This document shows positions 44,787-56,142 of a stretch of DNA of 64,000 bases, piece by piece (within the stretch, counting starts at the first letter, position 1; each line of letters begins with the position of its first letter). Source of the stretch: Pseudevernia furfuracea (Eukaryota; Ascomycota; Lecanoromycetes; Lecanorales; Parmeliaceae); NCBI GenBank assembly GCA_022315425.1, contig JAIUPT010000014.1:248001-312000 (forward strand). The letters are read 5' to 3'. Below the pieces are notes generated by a model. It was not told the DNA's origin and did not search any database. It saw only the letters and a program-made list of their open reading frames with translations. Made by a program: the position numbers and the translations under genes.

Positions 44787-46477
44787 ACTCTCGAACTGTT
44801 TCGCTTTCTGGCGAAACTAGATGTAGGGCGACTAGAAGGGAGAGAGGTAGAATAGTTGAGCTTAGAGCGATCTAGGGCGATCAAGGCTGTCTTCTTGGAT
44901 ATAAATGATTTTAGCAACGTGGTAGCAACAATCACTCAAGGACACAATCGCAGAACTCCGCCGGTCATTATACAGCAGCGATCTAAGAGAGATAGCTTGA
45001 TACCGATAGTGATAGACACAACATAGAACCAGCGGTCAAAATTTGATATTGGCGTCAAGGTTGCGTGATACTTTCCCGCACGTATTGCAGATGTGGGGCC
45101 GGTCATTGACCAACGAAAGCTGAAATATAGAATATGAAATTAAGTGGTAGCAGATGGGCCTCTACAAGGGTCAAAGATCTTCTTCGATATAGGTCAAAGT
45201 AGCCTAAGCGAAACTGCAGAACACGGATCCGACTGCTTTGACAGTCATGCGCTTGATAAAATTTCTCCAATGAAGGTCAAAGTTGCCGTGTTTAAGGCAG
45301 GCCTGCAGCAAACGGATCGGACTGCTTTGATAGTCACGGGCATGAGAGGGTTTCTTCGATGCGGGGCAAAATTTGTTGCGTTGTAAGCCAATCCTGCAGG
45401 AAACCGATCCGACTTTTATGAACGAGGTCCCTGCTTCTTATGAACATGCTCCCATACGCGGAAAGTCTGAGAGCTGGTCCCACCCATTTGCAGGAAGCAA
45501 CTGAAGCAGTTGGAACCTCGAAATTTTCTCAGTGGAAATTAGCGTTTTAGGAATTACGTGGTCATAAGCACGAGACGTGGGTCTGACGCAAGGACCCCAG
45601 TGCGTTCCGTAGACTACGGAGGGATTGCGGGAGAGTGCATTTTCCCTCCGCGAATTGAGGCCTTCGTTATTGCGATGATCAAAACGCGCCAGTTCCTGTA
45701 GATTGATTGTGTAATGAAGCGGGAAGCTACTTAAAAGCAATACCCGTCCGAGCCGTCCCTTAGAGATCTCAGAGCTGAGTATACCGCAAGATGATCCTAA
45801 TTTTTTAGGGTTTCAGAAAACCAGAGTCAAGGTTGCAACCGCAAGCGGAGCGCTCTTTTGATCCAAAAGCAAGCAATTCTTCTCAGTCTGCTTTGAGGAA
45901 AAAGTGGTGGAGTTGGTTAGGAACGCAGGGGTTCAATAGCACTGGCCATTGATGAGTAGGAGTGAGAACTTCTACGGCCGAAGATCCACGGGTATGGGGA
46001 TCAGACCTAGTCAAGTTCCAAATACAATAGCTGTGGATTAGTTCGAAGCGACAATGTTGATCTCCGGCTGGGGGGAACCCTCCAATTGGATAGTTGATAC
46101 GGCCGCAGTATGCAATCGGAACGTAGCTGACCATTAAAGAGTATGAGGTGCATACAGGATGCATCGCACGGGATTCAATGGACTAGGTGTGGAATCTCCG
46201 GTTCCGTCCGTAGATTTAGAGGAGGTTTCTCCCTTAGCAGCCTATATGTCTAACATTTGAGACACAAGCGAGAGACGCGCTACGCTAGCTAAGGGTGAAG
46301 AATACAGAGTATCGCTGTAGAACGGCTAAAATTTGCAAGGCGAGTTGGCGTATGGGGTTGCATTGCTGGGTCTGCATTCAAGTAATAGGGCGCCGAATAG
46401 TGGAGACCCTTGCGAGCAATGATCAGCATTCCATATGCTGCGCGCAGGTGACGAGCATAAACGTCGTTGGAAATGAA
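44787..46477. other. Gene-free accessory stretch with a degenerate tandem repeat
   Basis: Apart from the tandem repeat at 45180-45435, nothing could be supported. Frames at 45438-46164 on the minus strand have no domain. Confidence 0.4.
45180..45435. repeat. Three degenerate tandem copies of about 85 bp
   Basis: Copies start near 45180, 45263 and 45352. Each holds TTCTTCGAT-like, GGTCAAAGT-like, CTGCAG and ACGGATC(C/G)GACTGCTTTGA words in the same order. Divergence is mostly point changes; copy 3 is incomplete. No coding frame runs through all copies. Confidence 0.6.
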
Positions 46478-47010
46478 ATGACACACATACTTGCCGTTAT
46501 TCTTTCTCTACTCCTTTACGTGTTCATTTACCAGAAGTGGACTGCGTACACTGCTTTTTGAGCCGCAGCGATCCAACAAGGATGTCAGAGGCCTCGAAAG
46601 TACCCACATCTGGACCCAGTACGAGCGCGCCAAGGCTACACAGCGCGGACAATCGATGAAGCTATACATGAGGCATTTGGATTATACGGCAAAACATTTG
46701 AGGAGCGGTTCTTCGACACAAAGGTTATCAATACCATGGAGGCGGCCAATATAAAACAAGCTGCGGCGGTCTCTTATCAGGGCTGAGGGAAGTCGGCTTC
46801 GAGGAACGCCTCGTCTTCTCCGTTCCTTGACAGAGGCATTTTTTCCGAAGACGACGCCTTCTAAAAATATTCTAGCGATCTAATCATGCCTTCATTTGCC
46901 CGGTTAGAGACCTCGGACGTTAATGCTCTTTGGCGTCTTTGTTGATCGACTATTCGAACTGATCCCTCAGATATCGAAAGCCAGATCACTTGAGTGTGCT
47001 CCCAAAGGCT
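46478..47010 (+). pseudogene. Cytochrome P450 relic (N-terminal part)
   Basis: One continuous frame from the ATG at 46478 gives an N-terminal membrane anchor (MTHILAVILSLLLYVFIYQK), then, after a TGA, GCQRPRKYPHLDPVRA and GLYGKTFEERFFDTKVINTM, which follow the entry region of CYP52-like/alkane-hydroxylase-type fungal P450s. Further in the same frame are GKSASRNASSSPFLDRGIFS, EDDAF, a stop where Trp is expected (F-W-K-Y), KYSSDLIMPSFARLETSDVN and another stop. At least four stops occur in about 530 bp with almost no frame loss. That suggests G-to-A type mutation rather than indels. The haem-binding half is missing. Confidence 0.7.
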
Positions 47011-48347
47011 TGCCTGAAGCTCGTTCAATTCAGTTCCAGGCGAGAAGTGACTAAGGTCTTGTTGTTTATAGTATTGAGAGCTACTTCTCGCGCTTGGAAA
47101 TATGTCATTTGGAGCACACGCAGGTCGAGTGTTTAACAGACGCCGATCTCACCTGCTGCATCGAGAGCGCAGGCGCATTCGAAATGAAATCGTAGGCGTA
47201 CTCTTTGATTTTCCGTGGCGAAAGGGGAAGTTTTCAAACTGTAATATGCGTGTTCTTTTGGGAAGAGTGTGGAACGCGCTAAGCCTATTTGAGGTTTTTC
47301 ACTACGTGAGCTTTGAAATCCCAGGGTTTGCAGAGCTCCCACGGGTAAAAATGACAAGAAGACGAAGAGACGGAAAAAATGAAAGCTTTCGGCCAGCCCC
47401 CATTCGAGGTGCTTCTACTCAGCATGTGCTCACCCCTGCTTCTATCGGACTTGTTATCGCTCCCGGCCGACCTAGAAGCCCGATTCCGGGTTACCGTCGC
47501 CTTTGATTCTGATATCTTCGACGGCTGAGACAGTGAACACATGGGTAGGGGCTATCTATTTCGACAACGACATAGAAAAAGATGATGCGCACAAAGCATT
47601 TGAGAGATAGTCGAAGGGGTAATGTACATCATTGGTTACGTGATTGAATGGGCCCCACGCAGGTGCGAACGTGGGCTGCCACCGACACCCTCATTAGCAC
47701 CAATGCTGGACTCCGGTGATGAGGATGAGCTAATCTACACCTCGATGGCATACTAATAAGCAGATGTGGAGCGCACAATTTCCTGCAATCTACATCGACA
47801 GTCCGAGTGCTTACTTGCTCACCTGCAGCTTGCCGGCGGGGATGTTTCAGATCTGCTCAATTCGGCGAGCTCATTCGTAGTGCCTTTTTGTATTTGTTGA
47901 AACGGGTCCTGCCTCGACCGTTTTCTCCAATTATGTTTCACGCATAACCAGCATGGAATAGTGGTAAAGAAGAATGAACCAGGATGAGAAATCGACGTTC
48001 TTTGTATTCACAGCACGCAAACAATCCAACTGGACTGCCGAGACGCCGGCTTTGTTCTATACAAAGCGCAACTCCTGGCTGTTGTTCTCTTTGTTACCAG
48101 CACAATGGAAGCAAGTTTGGGGCGAACTACGTTGATGAACTTGTGGCGTGTGCAGAGGATAGTCAAAAAATCACGGCGAAAAACAGTGGTCGTTTGGCTA
48201 TTCTTTGCTCCACAATCCTGATTTATTTTCGCCCGCTCGCTAGATCACAGAAGCCAAGAATAGAACAGACTTCTCTCCCCACTCACTTCTCTCCTCACAC
48301 TGATCGGATATCCCTCCATCCGTTTGCAAAAGCCTTCCCAGTAACGC
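47011..48347. other. Gene-free accessory stretch
   Basis: The frames at 47102-47506 (plus), 47133-47542 (minus) and 47984-48415 (plus) have no domains and are not called. Confidence 0.4.
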
Positions 48348-48590
48348 TCAACACACATAGTTCGGACAACTACACATCTCATCGAATTGCCACCCATTGT
48401 CGCACTTGTACTTGAACCACCATTCTTCCAACCGGCCGCGCTTGGACAGGGCAGCGAGGTCGCTCTCGGTGTGGGTGTTGTCGTTAAAGGGTGCGCGGAT
48501 TTCGAGCGCATTGTTGGGAGAGGAGGGAAGCGGACCGGCCGCTGCGAGGGTAGAGATTACGACGGGGAGGAGGAAGAGGAAAAAACGCAT
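48348..48590 (-). CDS. Small secreted peptide with Kex2-type propeptide
   Basis: A frame of 80 codons from the ATG at 48590, chosen over longer in-frame starts because it opens directly with a signal peptide (MRFFLFLLPVVISTLAAAGP). A propeptide-like stretch follows, then a Kex2-type site (LSKR). The last about 29 residues hold all four mature Cys (KCDN, EMCSCP, YVC) with Trp and acidic residues. This layout (signal, pro-region, KR, short Cys-rich C-terminus) is that of processed fungal peptides, for instance killer-like, pheromone-like or effector peptides. No family is recognised. The 5' leader carries a 25-bp repeat. Lies in a repeat-rich, pseudogene-rich segment. Confidence 0.75.
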   Translation of the reverse strand: MRFFLFLLPVVISTLAAAGPLPSSPNNALEIRAPFNDNTHTESDLAALSKRGRLEEWWFKYKCDNGWQFDEMCSCPNYVC

Positions 48591-48613
48591 GGCTGTGATG
48601 TCTTTGAAAGTCT

Positions 48614-48688
48614 CGGAGAAGTGTGTTGGTCGAGTGCTCGGAGAAGTGTGTTGGTAGAGTGCTCGGAAAAGTGTGTTGGTAGAGTGGA
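48614..48688. repeat. Three 25-bp tandem repeats in the leader of the secreted-peptide gene
   Basis: Three near-perfect copies of CGGAGAAGTGTGTTGG(T)CGAGTGCT start at 48614, 48639 and 48664. They lie between a TATA-like box and the ATG of the peptide gene, so they are probably transcribed. Confidence 0.85.
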
Positions 48689-48720
48689 GTATGAAGAAAT
48701 AGTAGTCGGGGATGGAGAGA

Positions 48721-48728
48721 TATTTATA
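48721..48728 (-). promoter_or_regulatory. TATA-like box of the secreted-peptide gene
   Basis: TATAAATA on the minus strand about 131 bp before the ATG at 48590, just upstream of the 25-bp repeats. Confidence 0.45.
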
Positions 48729-48755
48729 AGAAGGTGAATCTTGCTTAACACAATG

Positions 48756-48965
48756 GTTGGCGCGTCCTGAAACAAAGCAGGGAAGGCATTCCGGCACAAA
48801 TAACAATAATCATTACTTTGTGCTGGCCACTGGGAGTCAGGACTCATGGACTGGTATCAGTTGGCGCGTCCTGAAACAAAGCAGTGAACGCGTTCCGGCA
48901 CAAATAACAATAATTATTACTTTGTGCTGGTCACTGGGAGTCAGGACTCATGGACTGGTATCAAT
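48756..48965. repeat. Tandem duplication of about 105 bp
   Basis: The segment 48756-48860 (starting TTGGCGCGTCCTGAAACAAA) is repeated at 48861-48965 with only a few base changes, several of them C/T transitions. It lies immediately upstream of the promoter of the secreted-peptide gene. Confidence 0.9.
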
Positions 48966-49658
48966 CAAATTCCATAGTTGAACATGAAACAATGAAGACA
49001 GTCCTCAAACGCGAAGTAGAAGAGTAGAATGCGTCTGGAGTTGGTAACACTTCTATCTCGTAACAATTATACTTGATACCTCGATGATACAGGGTCAGAT
49101 TTCCACGTCTTGTAGCTTGCCTTTCATACAAGGTGAATTCGTTCGGGTTAGAACAATTTACTTACGCCTTTTCTCAACAGCCTAGCCACACCTACCAGCT
49201 CTTCCATCTTACTGAGGATCGGCTCATGCCCACTCCGCAGCCTCTCCACAACATCGAACGGGCTCGACTGGACCTCCCTCGCATTCCTTATCATGCCGTT
49301 CCGCAGGCACGATGCGGTCGAGATCGCACATCACGTACGTAGACGGGATACCCTCGAACGCTGCATATGCCCGATCACTCCACATGGCGCCCACACTATG
49401 CGGTTTGGGCAGGAGGGTAGCGCATATTCGCTTTAATATTAGTACCCTCGGTACCTATACATAACATCATAAGATACTCTATCGAACACCGTACTCTAGT
49501 AGGGCTGAGCTAAAATACCTTAAATTTGTTGGCATGGGAAGATAGCAGCAAGCTCACCTTTCGTCTCCCTACTCACCCTACCCATTCCTTTCGCCGCTTG
49601 CACCCAGATCATAGAGCTCAGGCCGGTGAGGTATTCGGAATTTGCGAATCTAAGAACA
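48966..49658. other. Intergenic region before the kinase-TPR gene
   Basis: No gene called; frames at 49133-49342 and 49526-49729 lack domains. The promoter of the kinase-TPR gene must lie here. Confidence 0.4.
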
Positions 49659-52600
49659 ATGGCAGAACTTCTAGCAGAGCGTCCAATGATGTTAACTTAC
49701 CAATACTCCAGGTCTGGATCAGACTTTGAATCCGCCATCCCGCAAAAGCCACTGGATCGCTGTGACTTGATCACTTTCCTCGGAGTCGCGCAGAAACTCC
49801 GCATCCAGTTGTTGCCGATTACTTGGCACCCGGCGCTCGATCGTATTGGCCAAGGTGCCACAGCTGAGGTTCGAGAAGCAATAGCGACCATAAATTTCAG
49901 TTTTGCTTTCAAACGTCCAGTCGTCGGTCCATCTTTTGACTTTGACTTTGAAGCATTTGAACGTCGATTACTACCTTGCTTGATCGATGAGATCTCTATA
50001 TTAGGTCACCCTCGAATGCGCAAACATCCCAATATCATCGACCTTGAAGGGATATGTTGGGAAATCATATCTCAGCAAGGCATGCGCATCTCTAGAGAAA
50101 TTCCAGTGGACTTCACTACTGGAGGCCAAGGGATTGTGCCAGTCCTTGCCTTCCAGAAATCTGAATATGGAGATTTGTATCATTTCATGAAGCAAGATGG
50201 TGGAAAGGAGCTCAGCTTCTCCGATAGAATCGCGATTTGTATTGACATTGCCAGGGGGGTTGCGGAAATGCACTCACAGGGTAGGCTTCTATTGAAGCCC
50301 TCGAAATCTGATGTTAATATAAATCAGGTATCATTCACGGTGACATAAAACCTCGGAATGTGTTGGTCTTCAACAAGGACTTAGGTGGTTATATCGCCAA
50401 AGTGGCAGACTTTGGATACTCAACGCGATGGGCTGCCCCAAATGATATTATACAAATGCCCAGATCTCAGCCTTGGGCAGCCCCTGAATGGCACCATCGT
50501 GGTTTTACGCCTGCGCAAGCAATGTTGATGGATACTTACTCCTTCGGCATGCTTGTTCTCTGGCTGATAAGCCATAACGACCAAATACACTCGGATCATT
50601 ACTTCAAAATAGGTTCGGGGGCAGCTTCAAAAGTAGCAGAGCTTCTTCCCCAAGTGCTGGAATTTACATCTCGAAACCAGGAGCTAGACCTAAACCCTTT
50701 TTTCAATGTAACTCTTACACATGACACAGCAAATCGCTGCTCAGACTTCAGACACCTGCAAAAGCTTCTCAGCCCACAGAGGTATTTTCACTGTCTCCTA
50801 CTTCAAGGCTCAACTAAGTTTCCCAGGATGGTGAGCGACGTTCAGATCGTCAAGACTATTGGCAGCTCAGGACTTGCCAGTACTGTGCGCGGCTCTTGTG
50901 TCGAGGATGCGGCATTGAATCTTAGCCTGGAGACTGCAAACTTTCGGGTACGCTTTTAAACACATCTGCAGAATCTGCGAATGCTGGATTGACGTCAATG
51001 CAGTTACTACCTTCAATGTGGGACCTTTACCAAGCCGATTACCTTGTACGGATATATATAGCTGGCTTTTTCTTGAGAAGGTTGACCGATTGGGAAGAGA
51101 GTCAAGTTTCTGACTGCGTGGTACAAAACACGCTACTTCAGTGCGCCATCTGCTATGAGGTCGGTTTTGGCATTGAGAGATATCCAAAGAGATCACGGGA
51201 ACTCTTGAAAAAATGCGGAGATGACGACCAGGTGAAGTTCCTTCGCGAGCTTGAATCAGCGAAAAGCAACGAATATGGCTGGGCTGTTTTCAGATCCGAT
51301 GAGAGATCCCACTATCAAAGAATGTTTCTGGGCCCCACAGGCGATAACGTTCCCAGACAAAACCTCTATCATTCCTATATCGCGCATGAGGATCCACAAG
51401 TCGTCGAGCGAGAGTATCGGAAAGAAATTACAGATACTGAGATCGGGCTGGGACCTGGTCACCGGTTCGTCCTCGAATTGAAAATGGAGCTGATAGAAAT
51501 ATTACTCCAATGTGGACGGCATAAAGAGGCAGAAAAATTAAAATCGCAGGTCAAAAAGATAATAGCAAAGGCACCAGGCCATGAACAGTCACGGGCTGTA
51601 GCCGCCAAAGGTAATCTAGCCCTGATTACCTCATTAATGATATGCCGAGAACGGCCAAATATGGCTTTGTTTCACTTGCAGGCGGCTTCACTAGCATCCG
51701 AGGATTTTGGCCATCGTGCTACTATTGATGCTCTATATGCACTAGCATCAATCTCCGCGGACCAAGCGCCGCTACCGAAGGAGGCCGAAGTTCCGTTCGT
51801 GCGAATGCTCGAGATGAGCTCAAAGGTGCTTGGCCAGGAGCACCCTGACACCTTGGATCATGCGTCGAAGTTATTGTGGACGCTTGGTGAGCGAGGAAAT
51901 TATGAGAAGACGCTAGATATCCTCAAACGGGTGAGAGAGGCATGTCAGACAATATTAGACCACGGAGGCCCGGTGGGTTACCTCAGACCGTCATATCTTG
52001 TGTGGACGTTGGGGTTGCAGCAACGGTGGACCAAAGCCGAGGCACTGCAAAAAGAGATGGTGCATCTAAACCTCAAGGTGTTGGGTCCAGAAAACGCCAA
52101 TACGCTGAGCTCCATGGGTCAGCTAGCGGTGATATTTTTGGAGCAAGGAAGACTACGGAAGTCGGAATTCCTGTATCTCCAGGTGGTCGAGCTAAGCGAG
52201 AAGGTCCTAGGCAAAGAGCATCCCAAAACCCTTGAAGTCATGGGCCACTTGGGGACGGTATGTCAACAGCAGCAGTATCGCCTATGCTCCCTAGAGAAGA
52301 TAGTCGGAAAACGACGACCAAGCGCAAAGGTCGAAAGACTGCATAGGCAGATCGTGGACTTGAGTGCGAAGTTATTGGGGTTCGAGCATCCGTTGACATT
52401 AATTCGTAGAGCCTGGTGGGCATGGATCTTGTATCACCAAAATCGATTTGAGGAAGCCGAAGAATTGGAGAGACAAATTCTGGCGACCCGGGTGAGAATT
52501 CTGGGAGAAGAGCATCCAGATACCTTCGATAGCATGATTGAATTAGCGTACACGGTTCGGAAGCAAGGACGGTGGAAGGAGGCCACAGCACTGATGAGCA

Positions 52601-52674
52601 AAGGGAGTAAGACGAAGTCATTCCTATCTAGATTCAGACTGCAGATTCAGCTCTTCTTACGCTTGTTCAACTAG
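49659..52674 (+). CDS. Protein kinase fused to Sel1-like and kinesin-light-chain-type TPR repeats
   Basis: Three exons, 49659-50280, 50328-50947 and 51004-52674, give 2913 bases, 970 residues; introns of 47 and 56 bp keep the frame. The kinase domain (about residues 60-370) has a glycine loop RIGQGATAEV (63-72), Lys85 in FAFKRP, the catalytic loop HGDIKPRN (211-218), DFG at 235-237 and an APEW segment, so it is likely active. Then come a Sel1-like piece (AICYEVGFGIERYPKRSREL) and several TPR units of the form VLGxEHPDTL..L (about residues 650-940). This TPR class is common in fungal NLR-like receptors; here it is joined to a kinase and no NB-ARC or NACHT motif is seen. A role in recognition or signalling is inferred. 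A decayed TPR relative lies 1.9 kb downstream. Confidence 0.85.
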
Positions 52675-53289
52675 AAGACGGGCAGCGTTCTGAAGCCATC
52701 GTTACAAAAAGTTGACACCAAGGATCCTGATGAGAATAGTGTCATTTTGTTCATCGCCCATTCAGGGCCCCTGCGATGACAGTGTTCTCCGACATTGATC
52801 GGAAATAACGATGTATAGGCAACGAATAGGGTTCGAATTGGTTGAAAAGATAGACGGGGGCAGCCTTTTCATTGAGCCGAAGGCTGCGGGACCCGTTTCA
52901 GGGGTTTGTCTACCTACTGCACCCTCGCAATAACCCATAGTGCTCCTCTTTGCTCCCTCGACGCTCTCTTTTGCTCCTTTGCTACTTCCCCGTGCTCCCT
53001 TATTGTGCCACCTTGCTCCCTCGATGCTGATTTTTCAGAGGGCCCTGCCCCCTTTCGTTAGGACGGAAAAGGCCACTGCCGGTCCTACGGTTGGGGTATC
53101 TACAATACATATGTATGTATCTTTACTCCAGACTTGGGATTACACGTGACATCCCACTGACCAAGGATCACCATGAACGATAGCGAGATGTATCAAAGGC
53201 TTTGCTAGATTGTCGTCGACCGTCTGGTCCGGTTCGAAGCCTGAGGATGTGCACGAAGTCAACGACACCAGCGAACACAGCTGCCAAAT
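52675..53289. other. Intergenic region, no gene seen
   Basis: A plus-strand stretch at 52940-53050 repeats the word GCTCC(C/T)T..TGC several times (low-complexity pyrimidine repeat). No supported gene. Confidence 0.4.
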
Positions 53290-54030
53290 CCCTTAGCCAT
53301 TCCTCTCCTCAAGCTCCTCAATCACAGTTCCTCCCCGAGTAACTCCGGCAATTCCCCCAACCCTTCCTCGTCCACCTCATCAAACCCTCCCGCTTCCGTA
53401 CAATCAACATCTGCAATCGCAACCACCAGGCCACATCGGCACAGCCCGCCCCACCACCCATTTCCACTACCACCCGTACCCACTGACCTCCCCACCCTTG
53501 CTAAAAACCGGCACCACGATCTCGCCCCTGCTCTCCCAATCGCACGGCATATACTACAGAAACACACCCACGCCCGCGATCATCACGACCCGCTTCTATG
53601 CAGCCGCAGCCGACAGCGAAGCTCTGGCAGGCCGAGCGGCCGCGGAAGAGACCAAGATTGAGCATAGAAGTCCGAGCGTGTAGAAGCCAAACCACGCAGA
53701 AGGGCGCCGGGAGAGATCCATAGGAGTGTCGGAGAAGGGAGGAGGAGGTCGCTAGGTCGCTAGATGGGAGTGATCCGATCAGCTTTTTACGCGAGGCATG
53801 AGGTGCTGAGTGAGAAAGGAGACGACTTACTAGACCTGGTCAGGTGTGAGAAGACGGCGTCAGCGATTAGGGGTCTTTTGGGGCGGACGGGTGGGATTGG
53901 TACCCAGTCCCGCTCGTCGACGAAGAGAGTGCAGGCAGGGGTGTGGAGCTGGGTGTACATTTGGCCCCGGGGGCAAAGTTGGAGGGGTCAGCGTGGTCCT
54001 GGGGGTAAGGGTGGTTAGTGGGACATTTTG
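53290..54030 (-). pseudogene. Possible relic of a membrane-protein gene
   Basis: On the minus strand, SNFAPGAKCT.., a frame with LFVDERDWVPIPPVRPKRPL near 53950-53880, a normal-looking GTAAGT donor near 53830 and a hydrophobic stretch AWFGFYTLGLLCSILVSSAA near 53690-53640 look like pieces of one protein. Two stops follow the hydrophobic stretch. I cannot name the family. Composition is GC-rich, unlike the RIP-affected neighbours, so it could be a recently damaged gene rather than an old repeat. The evidence is weak. Confidence 0.25.
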
Positions 54031-54589
54031 GTGATTGGGGCATGGGGGGTTTATGATACTATGATCAGGAGCCTCGTCCAGTCTCCGTATTGAATATCAC
54101 TCCCTGTCGGTTGGCGGTTTGGCAACAAATGCTAAAATTGGGCGCGACAAATGCCCAGAAGCCAAGCAAGCAGATTTGTGTAGATGACAAGCCATCTGGA
54201 ATTGTCTTGTCTTTACCGCACACATAGTGTATCATCGTTCGATGAATCAACAGACTTTAATGGTAGGCTTCTTCCCTTAGAATACATTATCCCGCATGGG
54301 GTCGTGGACACTATAGCAATCGATCCACGGGTACCTTTTTGAGCGACTGACGCACAGTCTTAATCCTCGTAATCCGATATATTCTTACTTATCTAGTACA
54401 GGGCCCCAGGATTGGTGAAAAGGCACGATATCAGTTGGCTTAATACTAAAGGGAAAGAAGGCTTCACCATATGTAGAACGGCGATAGCAATAGATGCGAA
54501 GCAGACTAATCAGCATCTAAAAATTAGCTAAAAGAGGACCCGAGTTATTCTTTTATAGTAACGATTATAATTCACTCAAGATTAGTTTA
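54031..54589. other. AT-rich spacer before the TPR relic
   Basis: No gene is seen. From about 54480 the sequence is AT-rich with many TA dinucleotides and probably represents the most decayed part of the TPR relic. Confidence 0.35.
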
Positions 54590-55366
54590 TTGCTCTTAAG
54601 ATCGATAAAAAGACGTAGAAGATTTATAGCTATAAGCAGTTGATATAAGATCTAAAATGACAGTCAACGTATTCGGAAGATTGCTCGTTACAAGCAATTT
54701 AATATCGAATTACTCTAGTTAAGGCCGATTAAGTGAGGTAGAACGATTATAGGTAGAGATAACGGAAGCAAATATAACAGAGCTTGAGCGAGAAGATGTC
54801 ATTACTCTGAGTAACATGGCAGGTTTATCGTCAACGTATATGAGGCAAGGACCGTGGAAAGACGTAGAAGTCTTGGCCTGCACGTGGCAAACTCAAGGCA
54901 AGCAATGCTGGGGCCAGATAATCCAGTCACTTTGGCCGCGAGTGTATACAAAGGACAAGCACGATGGAAACAAGCGGAAAGTCTAGCGATAGAATTAGCG
55001 GACATGAAAAAGAATATATTGAGTGACAGCCATCCGAAGACACTGAGAATCATACGTGATCTAACATGTATATGGCAGGCGTAGAAAAGGTACGAAGAGG
55101 CCTTGGCTATGATATCGAAAGTCGTCGACCTTTCCGAGACAGTCTTAGGCCTTGATCATCCCGACACCGTCCACCGCAAACAGGACTTTGATACAATGGA
55201 TTCCCAACGCCACCAATATCAATTGGCAGGAGATGATGAAGGGGCAGAAACGCATCCAAACCCAAATCCACGAGGCCCAAGCATACTAGTACACGAGGGG
55301 CTTACACAGACCCCTGAGGTGACCACAGAAACTGCTCGTAGAAAAAGCTTCAAGGCTACCGATTAA
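54590..55366 (+). pseudogene. Decayed TPR-repeat gene copy
   Basis: TPR units like those of the kinase-TPR protein are still legible: NMAGLSSTYMRQGPWKDVE, then after a frame change AMLGPDNPVTLAASVYKGQA, QAESLAIELADMKKNILSDS, HPKTLRIIRDL, a TAG stop near 55082, and RYEEALAMISKVVDLSETVL plus GLDHPDTVH. The final part ends with a Pro/Thr-rich tail and a stop at 55366. The first 200 bp are AT-rich and heavily mutated, the rest much less so. It is a separate relic, not an exon of the upstream gene, because stops and a frameshift block it. Homology to kinesin-light-chain-type TPRs is clear from the VLGxxHPxT spacing. Confidence 0.7.
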
Positions 55367-56142
55367 TTGAAGGACCTATAAATTGTATGCACCCTACATG
55401 CCGGATGTCAAACTAATATCCAAGGAAGATCAACCACGTCACAATTAGTGCTGTGACCTTGCCCTTGCGTCGCCACGAGTATCTCAACGACGAATGAATA
55501 ATACCATCTCAGATCAACACGGTGCGTAGGAGAATGTAGAGAGATCAGAGAAGGCCGGGTGGAAAGAGCGATGAAGAGACGACGTTGATGTTTATATCTT
55601 GTCTGTATGGACGTGGTTTTCCCGTATCCCCTCGTGAGGTAGTACGTTGAGTCAAAATCCCTCCCTACAACGAGCCGGATAGCATAACCGGGGTTACGTT
55701 CCGAGGAGGGTCCTGCGCGGCGTGCCAGAAGCCTATGAAGGTGGTTCTCAATCACCAGAGGCCGACTGCGCACTAGAAAAGCCAGCGGGAGCCGTCAACA
55801 TTTCATGTCCAAGAGAAACGTAACAGACTTTGGTAAGCAAGTAACCAAATAGCAGCTCATCCTAAAGCCACAGCGGACGAAATCAAATGGACGAAGTTCT
55901 CTCCCGAGGCTTTGGCAGCAGATTCCTGTTTTGTAATCGCATAGAATTCGCCATTCAGGAATTGGGCCAGACTATACAACATACAACATATACTACTCTG
56001 TCGCATATATCTGGAAGCTTCTGGCGAGAGCGGAACGAGTCCGCTGCCAAGCCGATGCTAAACCAGGCAACATAGCCGAAATATCACAGTCTCCTTGGCT
56101 TCATCCAAGAAATATCCACCACTCAACACCCATTGACTTGCT
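55367..56142. other. Intergenic region upstream of HGH1
   Basis: No gene called; a minus-strand frame at 55408-55773 has no domain. Holds the presumed HGH1 promoter. Confidence 0.4.
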
